From positions 310,001 through 374,000 of the forward strand of contig NW_025954988.1 of assembly GCF_022376445.1 (NCBI RefSeq): 64,000 nt of DNA. The letters run 5' to 3'. Under the pieces are notes generated by a model, which saw only the letters and a program-made list of their open reading frames with translations, made no database searches and was not told where the DNA came from. Positions within the stretch are counted from its first letter, which is position 1, and every line of letters begins with the position of its first letter. This stretch comes from Fomitopsis serialis. Its lineage: Eukaryota > Basidiomycota > Agaricomycetes > Polyporales > Fomitopsidaceae. The translations under genes and the position numbers were made by a program. This document shows positions 1-11,662 of this stretch, piece after piece.

Positions 1-620
1 AGTCAAGACGCGAAATGCGAGAGTCGATGGGAGGGATTTCAGGCGGAAGTTGAGGGCCCGGAGAGGAGGGAGGCGGCGGGCTTGTACCGCCTGCACATGT
101 GCCTAATGGGGCTGCTAGCTGAGCTGGCAACGGTTCAGCTAGCTGGCTTCGGATCCATATTAGCGTGCCCGTTGGGACATCACGACTGTCTTGACATTCG
201 ACGTGCGGTCGCGGTTGTCGAAGTAGCGGTCGAGGTGGTGGCGGACGAGAGCGCGTTGGGCGCTACCATCAACGCAGGTTCCTGGGGCACTCACCGTGGG
301 TTTGCGACCTCACTTGCGACTTTATCCGCTGGATTTGCACATGCGTTGTGCATGTCCTCGGTCGCGCGGCATGCTTGCGTGTCGCCAGAGCCATGGACGC
401 GGTACTGGGACAGAGTTTGCGGACAGTTAGAAATGGTCGCAACGAGTTGCGAGCCATATATAGTAATACCACACAACGCACCTCTTGAGTACCTCTCGAC
501 CTTCTCGCCCCGCATTTCTTGCGGTTCGCGCGGACTTCTCGCTCAACAGTAGACTTGTACGCGCGTTGTACGAGACCTGAGTCGCGCGGCAGAGTTCCGT
601 GGATTGGGTGAGCAAGCAGG
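1..620. other. No recognisable gene
   Basis: Open frames here overlap each other on both strands and show no domain or motif I recognise. I see no convincing intron-bounded exon. The stretch runs into GC-rich low-complexity sequence from about 640. Confidence 0.4.
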
Positions 621-639
621 TGGGCCAAGCTAGTCGTAG

Positions 640-705
640 GGTGAGGGCAGGCAGAAGAGAACGGGCGGGCGAGCGAGAGCGGGCGGGCGCGAGAGGGCGG
701 GCAAG
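640..705. repeat. G-rich low-complexity array (GAGCGGGCGGGC type)
   Basis: A short degenerate array of GGGCGGGCGAGCGAGAGCGG units. It is the G-rich complement of the C-rich arrays at 1263-1620 and 31020-31400. It is open in several frames only because of its composition and should not be read as coding. Confidence 0.6.
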
Positions 706-1262
706 CCAGATGCGTGGACAGACGCGCTAGTATTCAAGCAGGATGCGCAGACTGGTAGACTAAGCGTGAGACGCCATGGGGCTGCAGTACTGCAGAGCCA
801 AGGTGAGCGACTAAGTCCGGTGGGATGACTTACCATATATGGTGTGCAACTAGTTGCACACTTCAAGTCTCGAGTTCCGACGACCGCCATCCGCTCTATG
901 AACCGACATGTTGACCGCCTGTTCTCACATCACCTCGACCCTTCTGTCCCGACTCACTCACCTGCCCACCTTCACGCTCATTCGTACGCCCGTCCGTGTG
1001 CTTGGTATCGCAGTCACCAGCTCCTTGGACTTGCAATACGCCCACCATTGCTACTACCACCACAACTACCTCCGTTGCGTCTGTGTCGAATCTTCCGCGC
1101 CGTCTCCTGATCTTCAAACACGAATAGAAACACGGAACGAGAAAGGAGAGGGTGAGTGGAACGGGAGGGTGAGTGGAACGGGAGGGCGAGTCGGGAGGAA
1201 GGAAAGCAGAACGAGCGTGAAGACTCAGCGCCAGGGCCCGGCGCTCCGAGTCAGAAGCCATA

Positions 1263-1582
1263 AGGTGCGCACTGTGTCCTTCTGTGCTCGCCCAACCGTT
1301 TACTCGCCCATTCCTTCAATCGCCCATTCGTTTACTCGCCCGCTCGCCCGCCCGCTCTAACGCCCATTCCCTATTTGCCCACCTCGCCCATTCGTACGTG
1401 CCCGCCCACTCACATGTCCGCTCACCCGCCAGCTCGCCAGTGTCCCGACCGCTCGCCCGCTCGCCTACCCGTGCGTTCACTCGCCTACCTGTCCACTCGC
1501 CCGTTCACTCGCATGCCCATTCGCTCCCTCGTTCACTCGTCCGTCCGTCCGTTCGTTCATCCGCTCGTCCGCTCACCCATCC
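1263..1582. repeat. C-rich low-complexity array (CTCGCCCGCTCG type)
   Basis: About 320 bases of degenerate repeats built from CTCGCCCG, CCCATTCG and TCCGTCCG units. All three forward frames translate into Ser/Ala/Arg/Pro-rich nonsense, so the open frames here are composition artefacts. The array runs directly into a short-chain dehydrogenase remnant at about 1583. G-rich arrays of the opposite polarity follow at 2265-2440, giving an inverted arrangement around the remnant. Confidence 0.7.
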
Positions 1583-1810
1583 GCTCGCCTCGGCCTCGAA
1601 CTTACCACCCAGCTCCTCGCTGCCTCCCCTTCGAACGAGATCATAGCCACCTGCCGCAGCCCCGCAGCCGCCACAGACTTGCACAAGCTCCAGGCGTCCG
1701 AAAAAGGGCCGCGTGCACGTTGTACCGCTCGACGTTAGCAGCGAACAGTCGATGCGCGACTCCGTCAAGTACGTGAACGACATACTTGGTGACCGCGGGC
1801 TCGAATACCT
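1583..1810 (+). pseudogene. Short-chain dehydrogenase (SDR) remnant
   Basis: Translation from about 1583 gives the segment after the Rossmann glycine motif of an atypical C-factor-like SDR: RLGLELTTQLL, then IIATCRSPAAATDL, VVPLDVSS and finally YLYNNAAI, which corresponds to the NNAG motif. The frame changes by one base near 1701-1713, in the run AAAAAGGG. After NNAAI the sequence GTACGT looks like a splice donor. The N-terminal GxxxGxG segment is replaced by the C-rich array, and I found no downstream exon with the YxxxK catalytic motif. I call it a 5'- and 3'-truncated gene fragment. The family assignment is fairly secure. Confidence 0.7.
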
Positions 1811-2264
1811 CTACAACAATGCAGCCATCGTACGTCTCTACATGTCACTACTTTTCCTTCCATTCCACGCCAGACGCCGCCCGCCGTGCTGCTGCCACCA
1901 ACTCGAACAACAGCGACGCACCGCGTGAATACCTGCGCGTCCGTCGTCCTCTCACGGGCCTCTCATGCTCGGCTTCTCTCAGCCGCTTGCTCTCGCCCGT
2001 CTCGCCCGTCTCGCCCATTCGCCCCGCGCTCGTGCCATCCCACTGCCCGAACACAACAAGCTTGAACGCGAGACCTTGCAGCCGACGAACGGACGGCGGG
2101 CACACAAGCGAAGGGCGGGCAAGGCGAGTGCGAAGACAGGTGGGCAGCTTTGCTGATAGCGAGCACAGGGTGCAGCGACTCTGCGCAGCACCAGTCTGCT
2201 GCGCGACGCATACGACGACCGCGAGCGCGCCGGGCCAATGCCCTGCGTGCAGACATGGCCGACG

Positions 2265-2440
2265 AACGGGCGTGAGTGGGCATGCGAGCGGGCATGTGAG
2301 CGGGCAGGAAAGCGGGCGGGCAAGCGGACGGACGAGCAGGGGGGCGAACGGGTGGGCGAGCGGGCAGGTGAGTGGGCGAGCGAGCGGGCGAGTGGGCAGG
2401 CGAGCGGGCGATGAGGTGGGCAAGTAGGCAGTCGGACGAG
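2265..2440. repeat. G-rich low-complexity array (GGGCGAGCGGGC type)
   Basis: Repeats of GGGCATGTGAGCGGGCAGG-like units. They are reverse-complementary in composition to the array at 1263-1582. The long open frames on both strands here have no support as genes. Confidence 0.65.
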
Positions 2441-3216
2441 TAGGCAGGGGTCGCGCCGCCGATCATCACATAGAAGACGGTTTCCAGGACATGCAGGGGC
2501 CGTGATACGAGCGCGGGGAACGGGTGGATGCAGGCGGCAGAGCGGCAATGCAAGACACGTACGTCGCATGCACTGACCTCGTACGCATCCCACTTAATCT
2601 GATGTGTGACAGCGGCCACTCGCAGAAACAGTGACCTAACTCCGTACGAGAAGGTCATTCACGCGAGGCTGCGAACGCAGGCGCGGTGCCCGCGTCGGGT
2701 CTCAGGTAGTAAGCATGGTCAAATCTGATGCACAGGTTCACTGCTGATGGCCAGCGGGACAGTCGTAACGATCCCTGGACGGCTGTTGCATGGCCGGAAC
2801 CTGCGTAAGTGCAGCCCGGGAACGACGCCCACCGTGGCATATCACATATCGCCTATGGCCGTCGCAAGGAGGTACGGGTCAGCCGCCTGCAGGCCGTGGA
2901 CTTGGGCGCGAGAGCAGGCGGGCGAGCCGGTGGGCGGGCAGGAGGCCGGACAGGCAACCGGACCAGTGAGTGAGCAGACGGATAGGGCAAGCCCAGGGTG
3001 CGGACCGGCACCACAAGCACGGCGACTGCAAGCACGCAGGGCGAACACCCAGCGCACAAGCACGGCTGACGAACGGGAGCCGGGCGCGTGAGCAAACACG
3101 GTGACCGCGACGGTGGGTAGGGCCAGGATGCACGCAACACACGTCAACCGCGAGCACCTACACAATTGCCTACACATCTACGTGCCCACCAACCTGCGGA
3201 CCCGCCTGCGCCCGTG

Positions 3217-3310
3217 CAAAACCCGTACCCGCTGTCACGGGTTGGTACCCGGGGCGGGTACGGGTACGGGTACACCTCTGAGTCGGGACACCCGCGGGTG
3301 TACCCGTGCT
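3217..3310. repeat. GGGTACGGGTAC short tandem/palindromic repeat
   Basis: A CCCGTACCCGC stretch is followed by GGTACCCGGGGCGGGTACGGGTACGGGTAC (read here as repeated GGGTAC units), then CCCGCGGGTGTACCCGTGCTC. The same order of elements recurs at 31395-31475, also just after a C-rich array. Both look like copies of one repeat family. Confidence 0.55.
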
Positions 3311-4119
3311 CTGCACTACGCCGGCGGCGGCGGTGTTACTGTTACTGTTATGAGTCAATGCACGTACCAGGCAGAGGGCAATTGCCCACTGCTCGTGCAA
3401 TTCGGTCTGGCCAAGGCCATGTACTGGCGGGGAGACTGTCAGTTCGGAGCACAAGACGACACGATAGACATACTGCATGGCAATGCACGGCACATCCCAC
3501 TCCACCACACTTTGACCCACACCAGTTGACACCAACACCGGGCACTGCGCAGGTATCTTCGTTAGCACGGATCAGAGACGGACGAGACGGGACACGTACG
3601 AGGAGGCTGCCCGCCATCGTCACGATCTAGTGTATGTACGACCCACCTCTGGTTGTCAGACTCTTCCTCGACACATTGTCACGGTCATTGTCATTGTCAG
3701 TTGTGTGATGTCATGACAGCTTGTATTGTACTGCCATGTAGTGTTCCGGGTTGGGGTACAATGTACTCTACTGAGGTGCAATAATTTACATTCCTCCCAG
3801 TGCTTGAGAATGTGGTCAAAATCCCATAGCTTGAGACGAATTTGCTTGTGGAGCGTAGTGAACGGTTGAGACGTACAATCAATTATTACGTGCTTGTAGT
3901 AACTACTGAAGCAGATATGTAGTTTGAATGGTGTCAAGAACTGCTGAATGGACGTATTAACATGGATATACCGCATGCAGAGTTGCTCAACTGCGTTTTG
4001 CGAGCCATAAACAGCTCTTTGTCGCTCATATTGCAGTTCATGCTAATTGGGAAAAATCCCAAACCATTTGGCGCCGAAAGTGTTTTTCCTGATGTACTCT
4101 ACCGTAGGACTGCTGGCTG
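3311..4119. other. AT-richer intergenic stretch, nothing recognised
   Basis: Base composition shifts to AT-richer after about 3650. No frame gives a recognisable protein. It leads into the alpha-kinase gene. Confidence 0.4.
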
Positions 4120-7100
4120 GTGCCGCGGCATGCCATGTCGGACTCGTCAAGCTCAAGGGTCATTGCCAGTGTGTCCTTTAACCCTGGCTCATCCTATGTC
4201 GCAGGCGATGCCATGGCTACATGCGAGAGGGCTGCTTGTCACAGGCAATATCCTTCTAGCCAGAGGAAGAAGGTCAATCTGAAAGGACAGAGTACTAGCA
4301 GCACTAAGCAAGTCATTCGTGTCTGCCCGGACTGCTATCGCTACTACAGCAGCAAGATTGGGTCTATTTCTGTCCCGAGAACCTCGACTCGGACGTCACA
4401 GTCTCCGAGTCAGAGTAAAGGTACCCGAATTCCATCTCTCACTTCACCAGGATTACGGGCTGATAAATTCTATGAATATCACCACATAGCATCGGGCCAG
4501 CCAGTTTCGGTGGCGAATCATGATCAGATTCGCAAACAAGTCTCAGCTGCACAAAGAGGTATGTTACAAAATTCTTTTAGGCCCTGATACTGTAGTCATC
4601 CAAGGCTGCATCTCTGCGAGCAGGAAACCAGTCGAACGTGCAACCTGTTGCGCTATCGCGGTCGCACCAACTTGAATTCCCACGTGTATCAATGCCGCCG
4701 CCGCCTGTCCCGCCGCCTCGCAAAACATCTGGATCGCAACGACCCCTCTTCCCACAGGGCCATGCACCTGGCCCGTCTGGGCAAGGACGTCCTTTCATTA
4801 TGCCCCCTCTTGCTGTTCCCTTGCCCTCCGCCTTGTGTTATCCTGAGGCCCATAGTGAATATCGGGAGACCCGAGACATGCTTCGAATGCGCGCACAGTC
4901 AGCGGGCTACACAGAACATACCGTCGTCTTGAGTGCCCGGCTAGTGACAAAGGAGAAAGGCCGTGCGAACCCACGTCTAATCATGGTATGTTCATACACT
5001 GATTGACAAGTCTCCTATGATTGACTATTTTCGGCCTATCTCTCGTTGTACAGCCCGCCCAGACACTGCAGTATATACCCTCCAGCGTCAACAAGCACAA
5101 TTTGACGAACCTCATCCTCCATGCTTTCAGTGGAGTTTGGCTCGAGGAGTATCGCGGTCATCGCCTTCAGCCAGATCACATCAGGGCGTTATTGAACTCA
5201 AGGCAGTGTGACGTTGATGACGACGACCATCCAATCAGGGATCTCTGTGGTGGTGTTCAAGCGAACGGCAAGCCAAAGAAAGTAGCTCAGCAGATCATCG
5301 TCATGGCTGTGATTGACAGCAAGGTCGTCTCTGATGCCGAGTTCTATAAGAAAACTCATGCAAAGCTATCACCTGCCATTGAGGATGCCGATGTCGGACT
5401 GGACCCAGGTGACTGTGACTCGGACGAGGTTCGTCGAAGACCCCCTTCTCATTTGATTTTTCCCTTAAGTTAACTTGTTTGTATAGCCAGTCACGGAGCT
5501 AGTAGTCGCTTCAATCACTGCTCGCCCTCAGAGACTGAGTCAGAGTCCATCGCTCTCCATACCAGGCAACCGCCTTCAGGCTCCATCCCGCCCTCCGCAG
5601 CCACGGCCTCGCCCCCTCGCAAAATCACTTCAAAAGCGAAAGAGAGATAACTTGCCCCCGCAATTTGAGTCGCAGGCCTCGGATCGGCAGGTTTGCATCT
5701 ATTTGATTCTTTCTTGTGCAGAATAGGTCACTAACATGTTCATTTCATCGCTAGCCTGACAGGATGCTACAGTACGAGCCGCAGCCTGTTACTCTGGACC
5801 ATGCGCCCGGGCCTAGTACGCTGGAGCCACAGGAGTCAGCTGCAAAGCGGCGCCGTCTCGGAGCGCCTGTCGCTGATGGTTCACTGAATGATTCTCGCGA
5901 TGTCTCCATCCTTCCCGATGCGAATTCTTCTGTAGTCCGCATTCAGCGGGCTCTTTCTGGTCAACGTGAACCGCAGTCTAAGGAGATATTGGGCTTCTGT
6001 GAGTCTTTATGTTTGTCGCCATGATAAAAGTGATTGTCTTGCTGATGCTGCTGCCACATCTTGAACCACGTATTCCTGAATATCTAGTGAGTGCAACTGG
6101 TGTCCCGATTTTGTTCTATGACTGCCCAGTTAGGTCGTACAACGATCTCATTAGCGAGCATGCAACGTCCAACACCAGTGGGTTTCTCACTTGGATGCGC
6201 GAGACTCAACCTGTCGCAGCAACAATGTTCTACAACACTGGCCACCGAGTCCAGTCTGGCGCTTTCAAGACGATGCGACGTGGACGTATCAACCCATCAC
6301 CATTCGAACCCAGCATCTCCTCGCCTGATGGACGTGTTGCAGTGAAGCAGCTACGCAACAGCACTGCCACCAGCATCTCATCTGGTAGCAGTGTCCAGCC
6401 AGATGACTCGGATCACGTCACAGTCCTGACGGAGCATGTTGCGCAGCTTGTCACTGACGTGCTTGCTACGCTTTGGGCAGACGCACTTCTCCGGGCCGTC
6501 TACGAGTTTATTGACACGTACGAGGCCAAGCACCGCTCAACATTCCCTTGGGAGATCCCTCGCTTTCGTTACGTCCGCACGGGTTTGGCAGTTACAAATG
6601 TTCCCGACAGTGCCATGCGCCCCAGGGACAAGGCCGTGTATCTGGTGGAGGAACTAATCGATTCAGAGGTGGAAGGCGAGTGGAGAAAGTATATGAACAA
6701 TAACACAGCTCGTCATCGCTTCATCGATATGAACAACTCGGATCCACAGAACTTCAAGCGAGCAGAGTTCCTCGCGTTCTGTCAGCACTTCCAATATTGG
6801 CATACGAGCACTCAAGCTTTTACTGCTGACTTCCAAGGTACGACTCCTCGGAGACATGATCGCTTCAAGTTGTTTCTTCGTAGACACAGACAAGCTCACA
6901 AAGAGACGATACTCATTAGGAGGCAATACTCTATTGTCGGATCCGCAGATCATCACAGATCCGTAAGTTTGAATTGTTTTGGCCGTCTCTTCCGATATTC
7001 TGATGCCATTTGGACTCTGGTAGCTGCCTTGGCCGCGAATTGTTCAGCAAAGGGAACCTCGCCAATACACACCGCAACTTCAAGCGCGACCACGTCTGCA

Positions 7101-7147
7101 ACACCTTCTGCAAGTACTTCGAGCTACCGGACTGCGGCGAGTTATGA
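4120..7147 (+). CDS. Alpha-type protein kinase (MHCK/EF2K family), multi-exon
   Basis: The C-terminal half is an alpha-kinase catalytic domain. In order it shows VAVKQLR (likely ATP-binding lysine), FPWEIPRFRYV, AVYLVEELID, FCQHFQYWHTSTQAFTADFQ, then GGNTLLSDPQIITDP and LGRELFSKGNL, ending with the zinc-binding VCNTFCKYFEL. Introns fit exactly: 6838-6919 splits DFQ/GGNT, and 6963-7023 splits ITDP/CLG. The stop is at 7145-7147. The N-terminal part has a cysteine cluster (CERAACHRQ... VCPDCYRYY) that may bind zinc, then a Pro-rich and Ser-rich linker. Start is 4120 or, better, 4135 (MSDSSSS). Fungal alpha-kinases are an expanded, poorly characterised family with few known substrates. The catalytic assignment is strong; the role is unknown. 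Confidence 0.88.
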
Positions 7148-9083
7148 AGCTTCAGATCTTCATCAGAAAGGCTTTCGACTCTCGAGCGACCAAGTGGGCG
7201 TCGGCCGCCGGGTAAGTGAGTCATGATGATTGGCTCCGAGTTACAGTCCAGTTTCACTTGAAGTACTGACTTGGGATCCTGGACGTCCATTGCAGTATAT
7301 CATTCGTTCAGCAAGACGTGCTAATGTTCATAGTAGTATCGAGTTTTAATCACTGCGACTTTCTGAACTACGCTACATTCATCACTACGCTGCCACGCAT
7401 CCACATATGCTGATAATCCTCCATCTCACACTTTCCCTCACTACCTATGTGCTTACTGTAATGCAGCCGAATTGGCGTCGTGATTCTCCAAGTCCAGTCG
7501 ACTAGTCACTGGCACTATAAAACGAGTTTGAGCCTTACTAGTAGGCTCCGAGTCGAATTCCCGGACTTATGGCTCCGAGTGAGTCTCCATTGAACCTCGT
7601 CACAAGCAGAGACTCCGAGTCTATGGAGTCAGCACGCCCATTCAAGAGCGCAGCGCGCGAGAATGAGTCTGATTGGCAGACTGCAGTATTCGACCCGCAA
7701 GTCAGTAACGCCGCTGCGAGATTCCGACTGAGCGGCTTCGTCGGGCGCTAGCCGCCGGTCAAGTTCGTGTGGATGATTGTAGGCGGGGGATTATTTTCTA
7801 AGGTACAGTCACCGAATTATGACAAACATAGGGCTCTTAATATATGGTATCCTGACTTTCAGTTGCCTCACGCACCATTGAAGGGCTGCACCACGGCTCG
7901 TCACTCGCGAGGCCCGGGCTCATTAATATTGCCTTGTAGGTGCCACAGGCCCGTAGCAAACAACAGATACACTTACATATGAACAGGTACTCAGTGTATT
8001 CGACATGTGCTAGGCACTGAACTCGTACGTGCTAGGGCGGAGCTCGCTATGGGCGACAACGATTCAGACAACGAAGCACGCGCGTCGGGGGTGTGGCGCG
8101 GCGCGGCGTGGTCGGATGTGGCGCGTCGCCTAACCGTGACCCGATAACCGAGATCACGGATCACGAGATGTCACTTCTGTGACAGGAAGCGAGGCTGCTC
8201 ACTTTTGGTTTCCATACGAAGGTGTCGCCCTGGCTGTGTCGCACAAGCGGTTGCTGCCAGTAGTACAATTGTCATTCTGTATAACAGCTCACGGTAGCTG
8301 GGCCGAACGGATCGACGTGGTTATCCATCCGTGCAAATACGGTCGCCCTCCAATGCCACACCGCTTACAGTTACATGTCTCATGCGACCGTCCTCCCCAC
8401 CTGCCTATAAGGGAGACTATACACCTCTGAGGCATTTCATGCGGCGCACCCCATAGTACCTTTAGCGCCCGCTTGTACTTAACGGTCACATCAGCTTGGC
8501 GTGCCTGGGCCCCGAGATCCGTCCGATCATTGAGCGCCTTCCTTGTCGCCGGATGCAACCGCCGCATGCCATGGAACCTCCTTGCTCGGGATCCACATAT
8601 GGGAAACGACAGCTGGGACGATCGTTAGACCGACTCCCCGCCGGCACGAAGGCCTGACAACAACACCGACAGCGCAACGCAAGGCTCCGTAAAGCTCAGT
8701 GAGCCACTTTCAATCATCAGCGAGAAGCCGAGAACTGTATAGGAACGGAGCGCCCAGGTAGGCGTGCAGACTACCCGCCGGCGTACAAACATCGCAGTAA
8801 ACTCCACGCCGACAATTAATCAAATTGGGCAGGCATGTCAGTTTTTCACTCTTGCCGCCCAATTTGCGGCAGAAGAGGGACCGACAGGGGTGCCCACAGG
8901 AGGCACGCATCCACGTCGATAGCGGTCTTTGAGGCATTGCGGAATGTTCGGGGGCCAACACCGTGACACTGCACAAAACGCCGAAAGAGTGTATGGGATA
9001 CGAGTTTTACAAGCAGCAAGCCCCGGCGACTAATCGGTCAAATGGTGGGGAGCCTATCAGAAACTATATTAACTGGTAGGCCG
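7148..9083. other. About 1.9 kb without a supported gene
   Basis: Short overlapping open frames on both strands, none with a recognisable motif. Around 7530-7640 the words CTCCGAGT and GAGTC recur several times. No transposase, reverse transcriptase or terminal repeats seen. Confidence 0.4.
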
Positions 9084-9193
9084 GCCATCGCTACCTTGAC
9101 AGTCACATCCGACTCGGAGGCTCACAGCTCCCTGGCGAGCGGCGAAAACCGAGGCTGCATCTCTTGACCCTGAACTCTCTCTAGGAATTTGTA
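9084..9193 (+). repeat. Diverged copy of the RRP43 leader and start codon
   Basis: This stretch aligns with 53566-53662 upstream of the exosome gene. Shared blocks are CCATCGC, GACAGT, AGGCTCAC, GCGAGCGGCGAAAA (one difference), CATCTCTTGACC, GAACTCTCTC and AATTTG-ATGAT. One insertion of about 14 bases separates the first blocks. The likeness stops just after the ATG, so no coding part of RRP43 was copied or it has decayed. Confidence 0.75.
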
Positions 9194-9319
9194 TGATCTG
9201 GTAGTTCGCCGGTCTCCAAGACAGAACCGAAGGTGTGCGGCTGTCGCGGCGCCAGTGAGGGTCCTAGTAGCTCTTTAAGAGACCACGTCCGAATCGGAAC
9301 GTGAGTATCGAAGACCTAC

Positions 9320-10817
9320 ATGCCGGACTGCGACGTACCTCCAAATATCGTGCAGCTGTGAGTGTTGAAATGACGTACCCGTCCATGTTATCATTCGCTG
9401 ATCCGTCACTCAAAGTGCAGGGCCGGTCGTGAGTGTATCAAGTGCTCTACTTTATTTTTGACATTCAACACGAGTCGGCGTGATGCTTGGGTTGTAGCTA
9501 CTGGGATCCCAGTTGAACTGGGGCTTGTTCGGCGTCCTCACGGTCCAGCTATGTAAGTCCATTGCTCAGTTGTACGGTTCTGTGGGACTCATGGGCCTCG
9601 AAAAGATCTCTACAATGAGGCGGGTTACAAGGATCACATCTTCATCAAGTTCGTTGTGTACGGGATGTACTTCTTCGAAGCCCTTCAAACCGTCCTCCTG
9701 ACCCACGACACATTCCGTCAACTGGCCGAAAGCTTCGGCAACTTTGAGGGCTTGATTGCTCCGTACCTCATGGGATTCGAACTGGGCATTCAGTCCGCTA
9801 TCAGTACGTCTGCGGTTGCTCGTCACGCACTCAACTCATTGCTACGGTGTAGTCGCTAGCGTGACTCAATGCTTCTACGCATGGCGTATATACATCCTCA
9901 GTTCCTCCAAGATCCTCACAGGGCTCATCGTCTGTGTAAGTCGGGCTTATCGCACGCTACGTTCTGATATTGTTCTTACCCAAGTGCGTAGGTTTCGCTG
10001 TTACAATGCGCTGGAGGTATCACGGAGGGAATCACATGCTTCATCTATAATAGTACGTCATCTACGATCCCTATTGAGGCGAAGGCCTCCGGTGTGAGTG
10101 AGTTAACGTTGATGTGCATCCATTGTCTGACCTTTGTGTAGATTTGGGTTGGAGGTAGCGCAGCGTGTGATATTATCATCACCCTCTCCATGACATACAT
10201 TGTGAGTGCAGTCTAGCTAAATCACATCCGTCAGGCAATTTATTCGACGATATCCGCTCTCCAGTTATGGAAGAAACGCAGCGGTTTCCAGAAAACGGAT
10301 AGCGTGGTCAACAAGGTCATCCAGCTCGTCGTTGAAACCGGTCTCTTGACAGGTGAGTTGACAATCCATGCCCGTCCGCCGTAGAACACGTACAGAAGCT
10401 GACATCTCCTCGCGTGCAGCTACCATGGCAATCGTCCAATTGACTCTGTACAATATGTTCAAGGATACCGAGTACTTCATGACGCCCGTCGGCGCTCTCT
10501 CCAAGGCGTACAGTAATTCCCTGTTCGTGCTCCTTAACAACCGCAGCCAGATGCGGCAGCAGCGAGACACCGGGGGCACCACCAGTCTGAACCTTCCGCA
10601 GCTGCAGACGACGCGCGCGATCCAGATCAGTGTCAATCAGGAGACGTTCGGTGTTAGGAACGACGCAACGGCCGACCGGTCCTCAGACAAAGTGCGTTCG
10701 ATCCCTAAAGCGTTTCTGTTCACTCATTCGTCTCGCGTGCAGAGTCAATATGACGAGGATCTCAAGGCCGGCCTTGGTGGAGGTCTGCCAGGCGGCGCGC
10801 CTCAAGTGCAGGCTTGA
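9320..10817 (+). CDS. DUF6534-type integral membrane protein, multi-exon
   Basis: Exons spliced by eye give the characteristic order of this basidiomycete family: LLGSQLNWGLFGVLTVQL; HIFIKFVVYGMYFFEALQT; VTQCFYAWRIYILSSSKI; CAGGITEGITCF; IWVGGSAACDIIITLSMTYI; KTDSVVNKVIQLVVETGLLT; and a last exon with SNSLFVLLNNR. Several hydrophobic stretches fit a roughly seven-span membrane protein with a cytoplasmic hydrophilic tail (GGGLPGGAP near the end). Introns are short and canonical. Exon 1 is probably 9320-9357 (MPDCDVPPNIVQL), but the phase between it and the exon starting at 9498 does not close cleanly. The gene may have a tiny exon at 9421-9428 or an indel. Function of the family is unknown. 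Confidence 0.82.
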
Positions 10818-11662
10818 GGGGATCCTGTCGTGTCGAGGGTTGGAGGGGGTCTGGATATGCTATAGACACGACTGATGCTGTGTTATGCATCGCGTAGCTC
10901 AAGCATGTCAGAGTACCACCTCGCATTGCTGTCGCTCGTTTGCTGGTATAGTCGCTGCCCATAATTTACAGGCTGGCCTGGTGAGTATGACGCGGGACGC
11001 ATGGTTTGCCGTGCAATTACCCTGCGTGTCTTGCTTACAAGTCCTCTACGAAGAACAAGCTTGAGTATTGGAGAAGTATGACAGCCCGAGAGCATCTGTT
11101 ACTAAGTCGTCGAACGGCCCTAGTCAACATACTGCAGATGCAGCACAACCGGCGTCCCGCTTACACTTCACGAGTTTGATTTGTCCACTTATTCGACACT
11201 AGGTGTTGGCCGTTGCGGCACATTCTCTCCGACATCAGAGTCGAGAGACAGAACGTAAGTCCGGATCGAACTGCCATTGTGACTATTGCTGACGAGCTAT
11301 TTGAACGATTATATCTGTTTGAGCTGTGCACTCTGCATTCCTGACGCACTTCAAACGCAGATGTTTGTGCGACTCATTCTGTGAACTTGTTTCACGTCTG
11401 CCAGTGCTCCGGCGGCTGCTTCAAGTTGAAATTGACAGAGGTCTGGTGGCAGTGCATCCAGAAAGGGAAGGCGGTTGCCTCGGATCCTAACAGTTGCAAA
11501 CAACCGCTCTTCTACTCCGACGTCATTGATTCTGAATTGTATAGGCTACAGGCTTCCTAGGCCCGCAAGGCTGTATTCGGTATTGTGAGTGGCCTCAAAC
11601 CGAATCATAACACTTCAAAGATGCATCGATGAACTGTGAATTTGCAGCTCAGCATATGCGCC
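10818..11662. other. Intergenic, nothing recognised
   Basis: About 850 bases between the DUF6534 gene and the ABC ATPase. Only short open frames without motifs. Confidence 0.4.

Noticed and set aside
908..2658. Long overlapping open frames in several frames, rich in Arg/Pro/Ala/Ser
   Set aside because: They coincide with the C- and G-rich arrays, are open in many frames at once, and have no motif; composition artefact.
6838..6919. In-frame continuation of the alpha-kinase frame
   Set aside because: It is an intron: skipping it joins DFQ directly to the conserved GGNTLLSDPQ.
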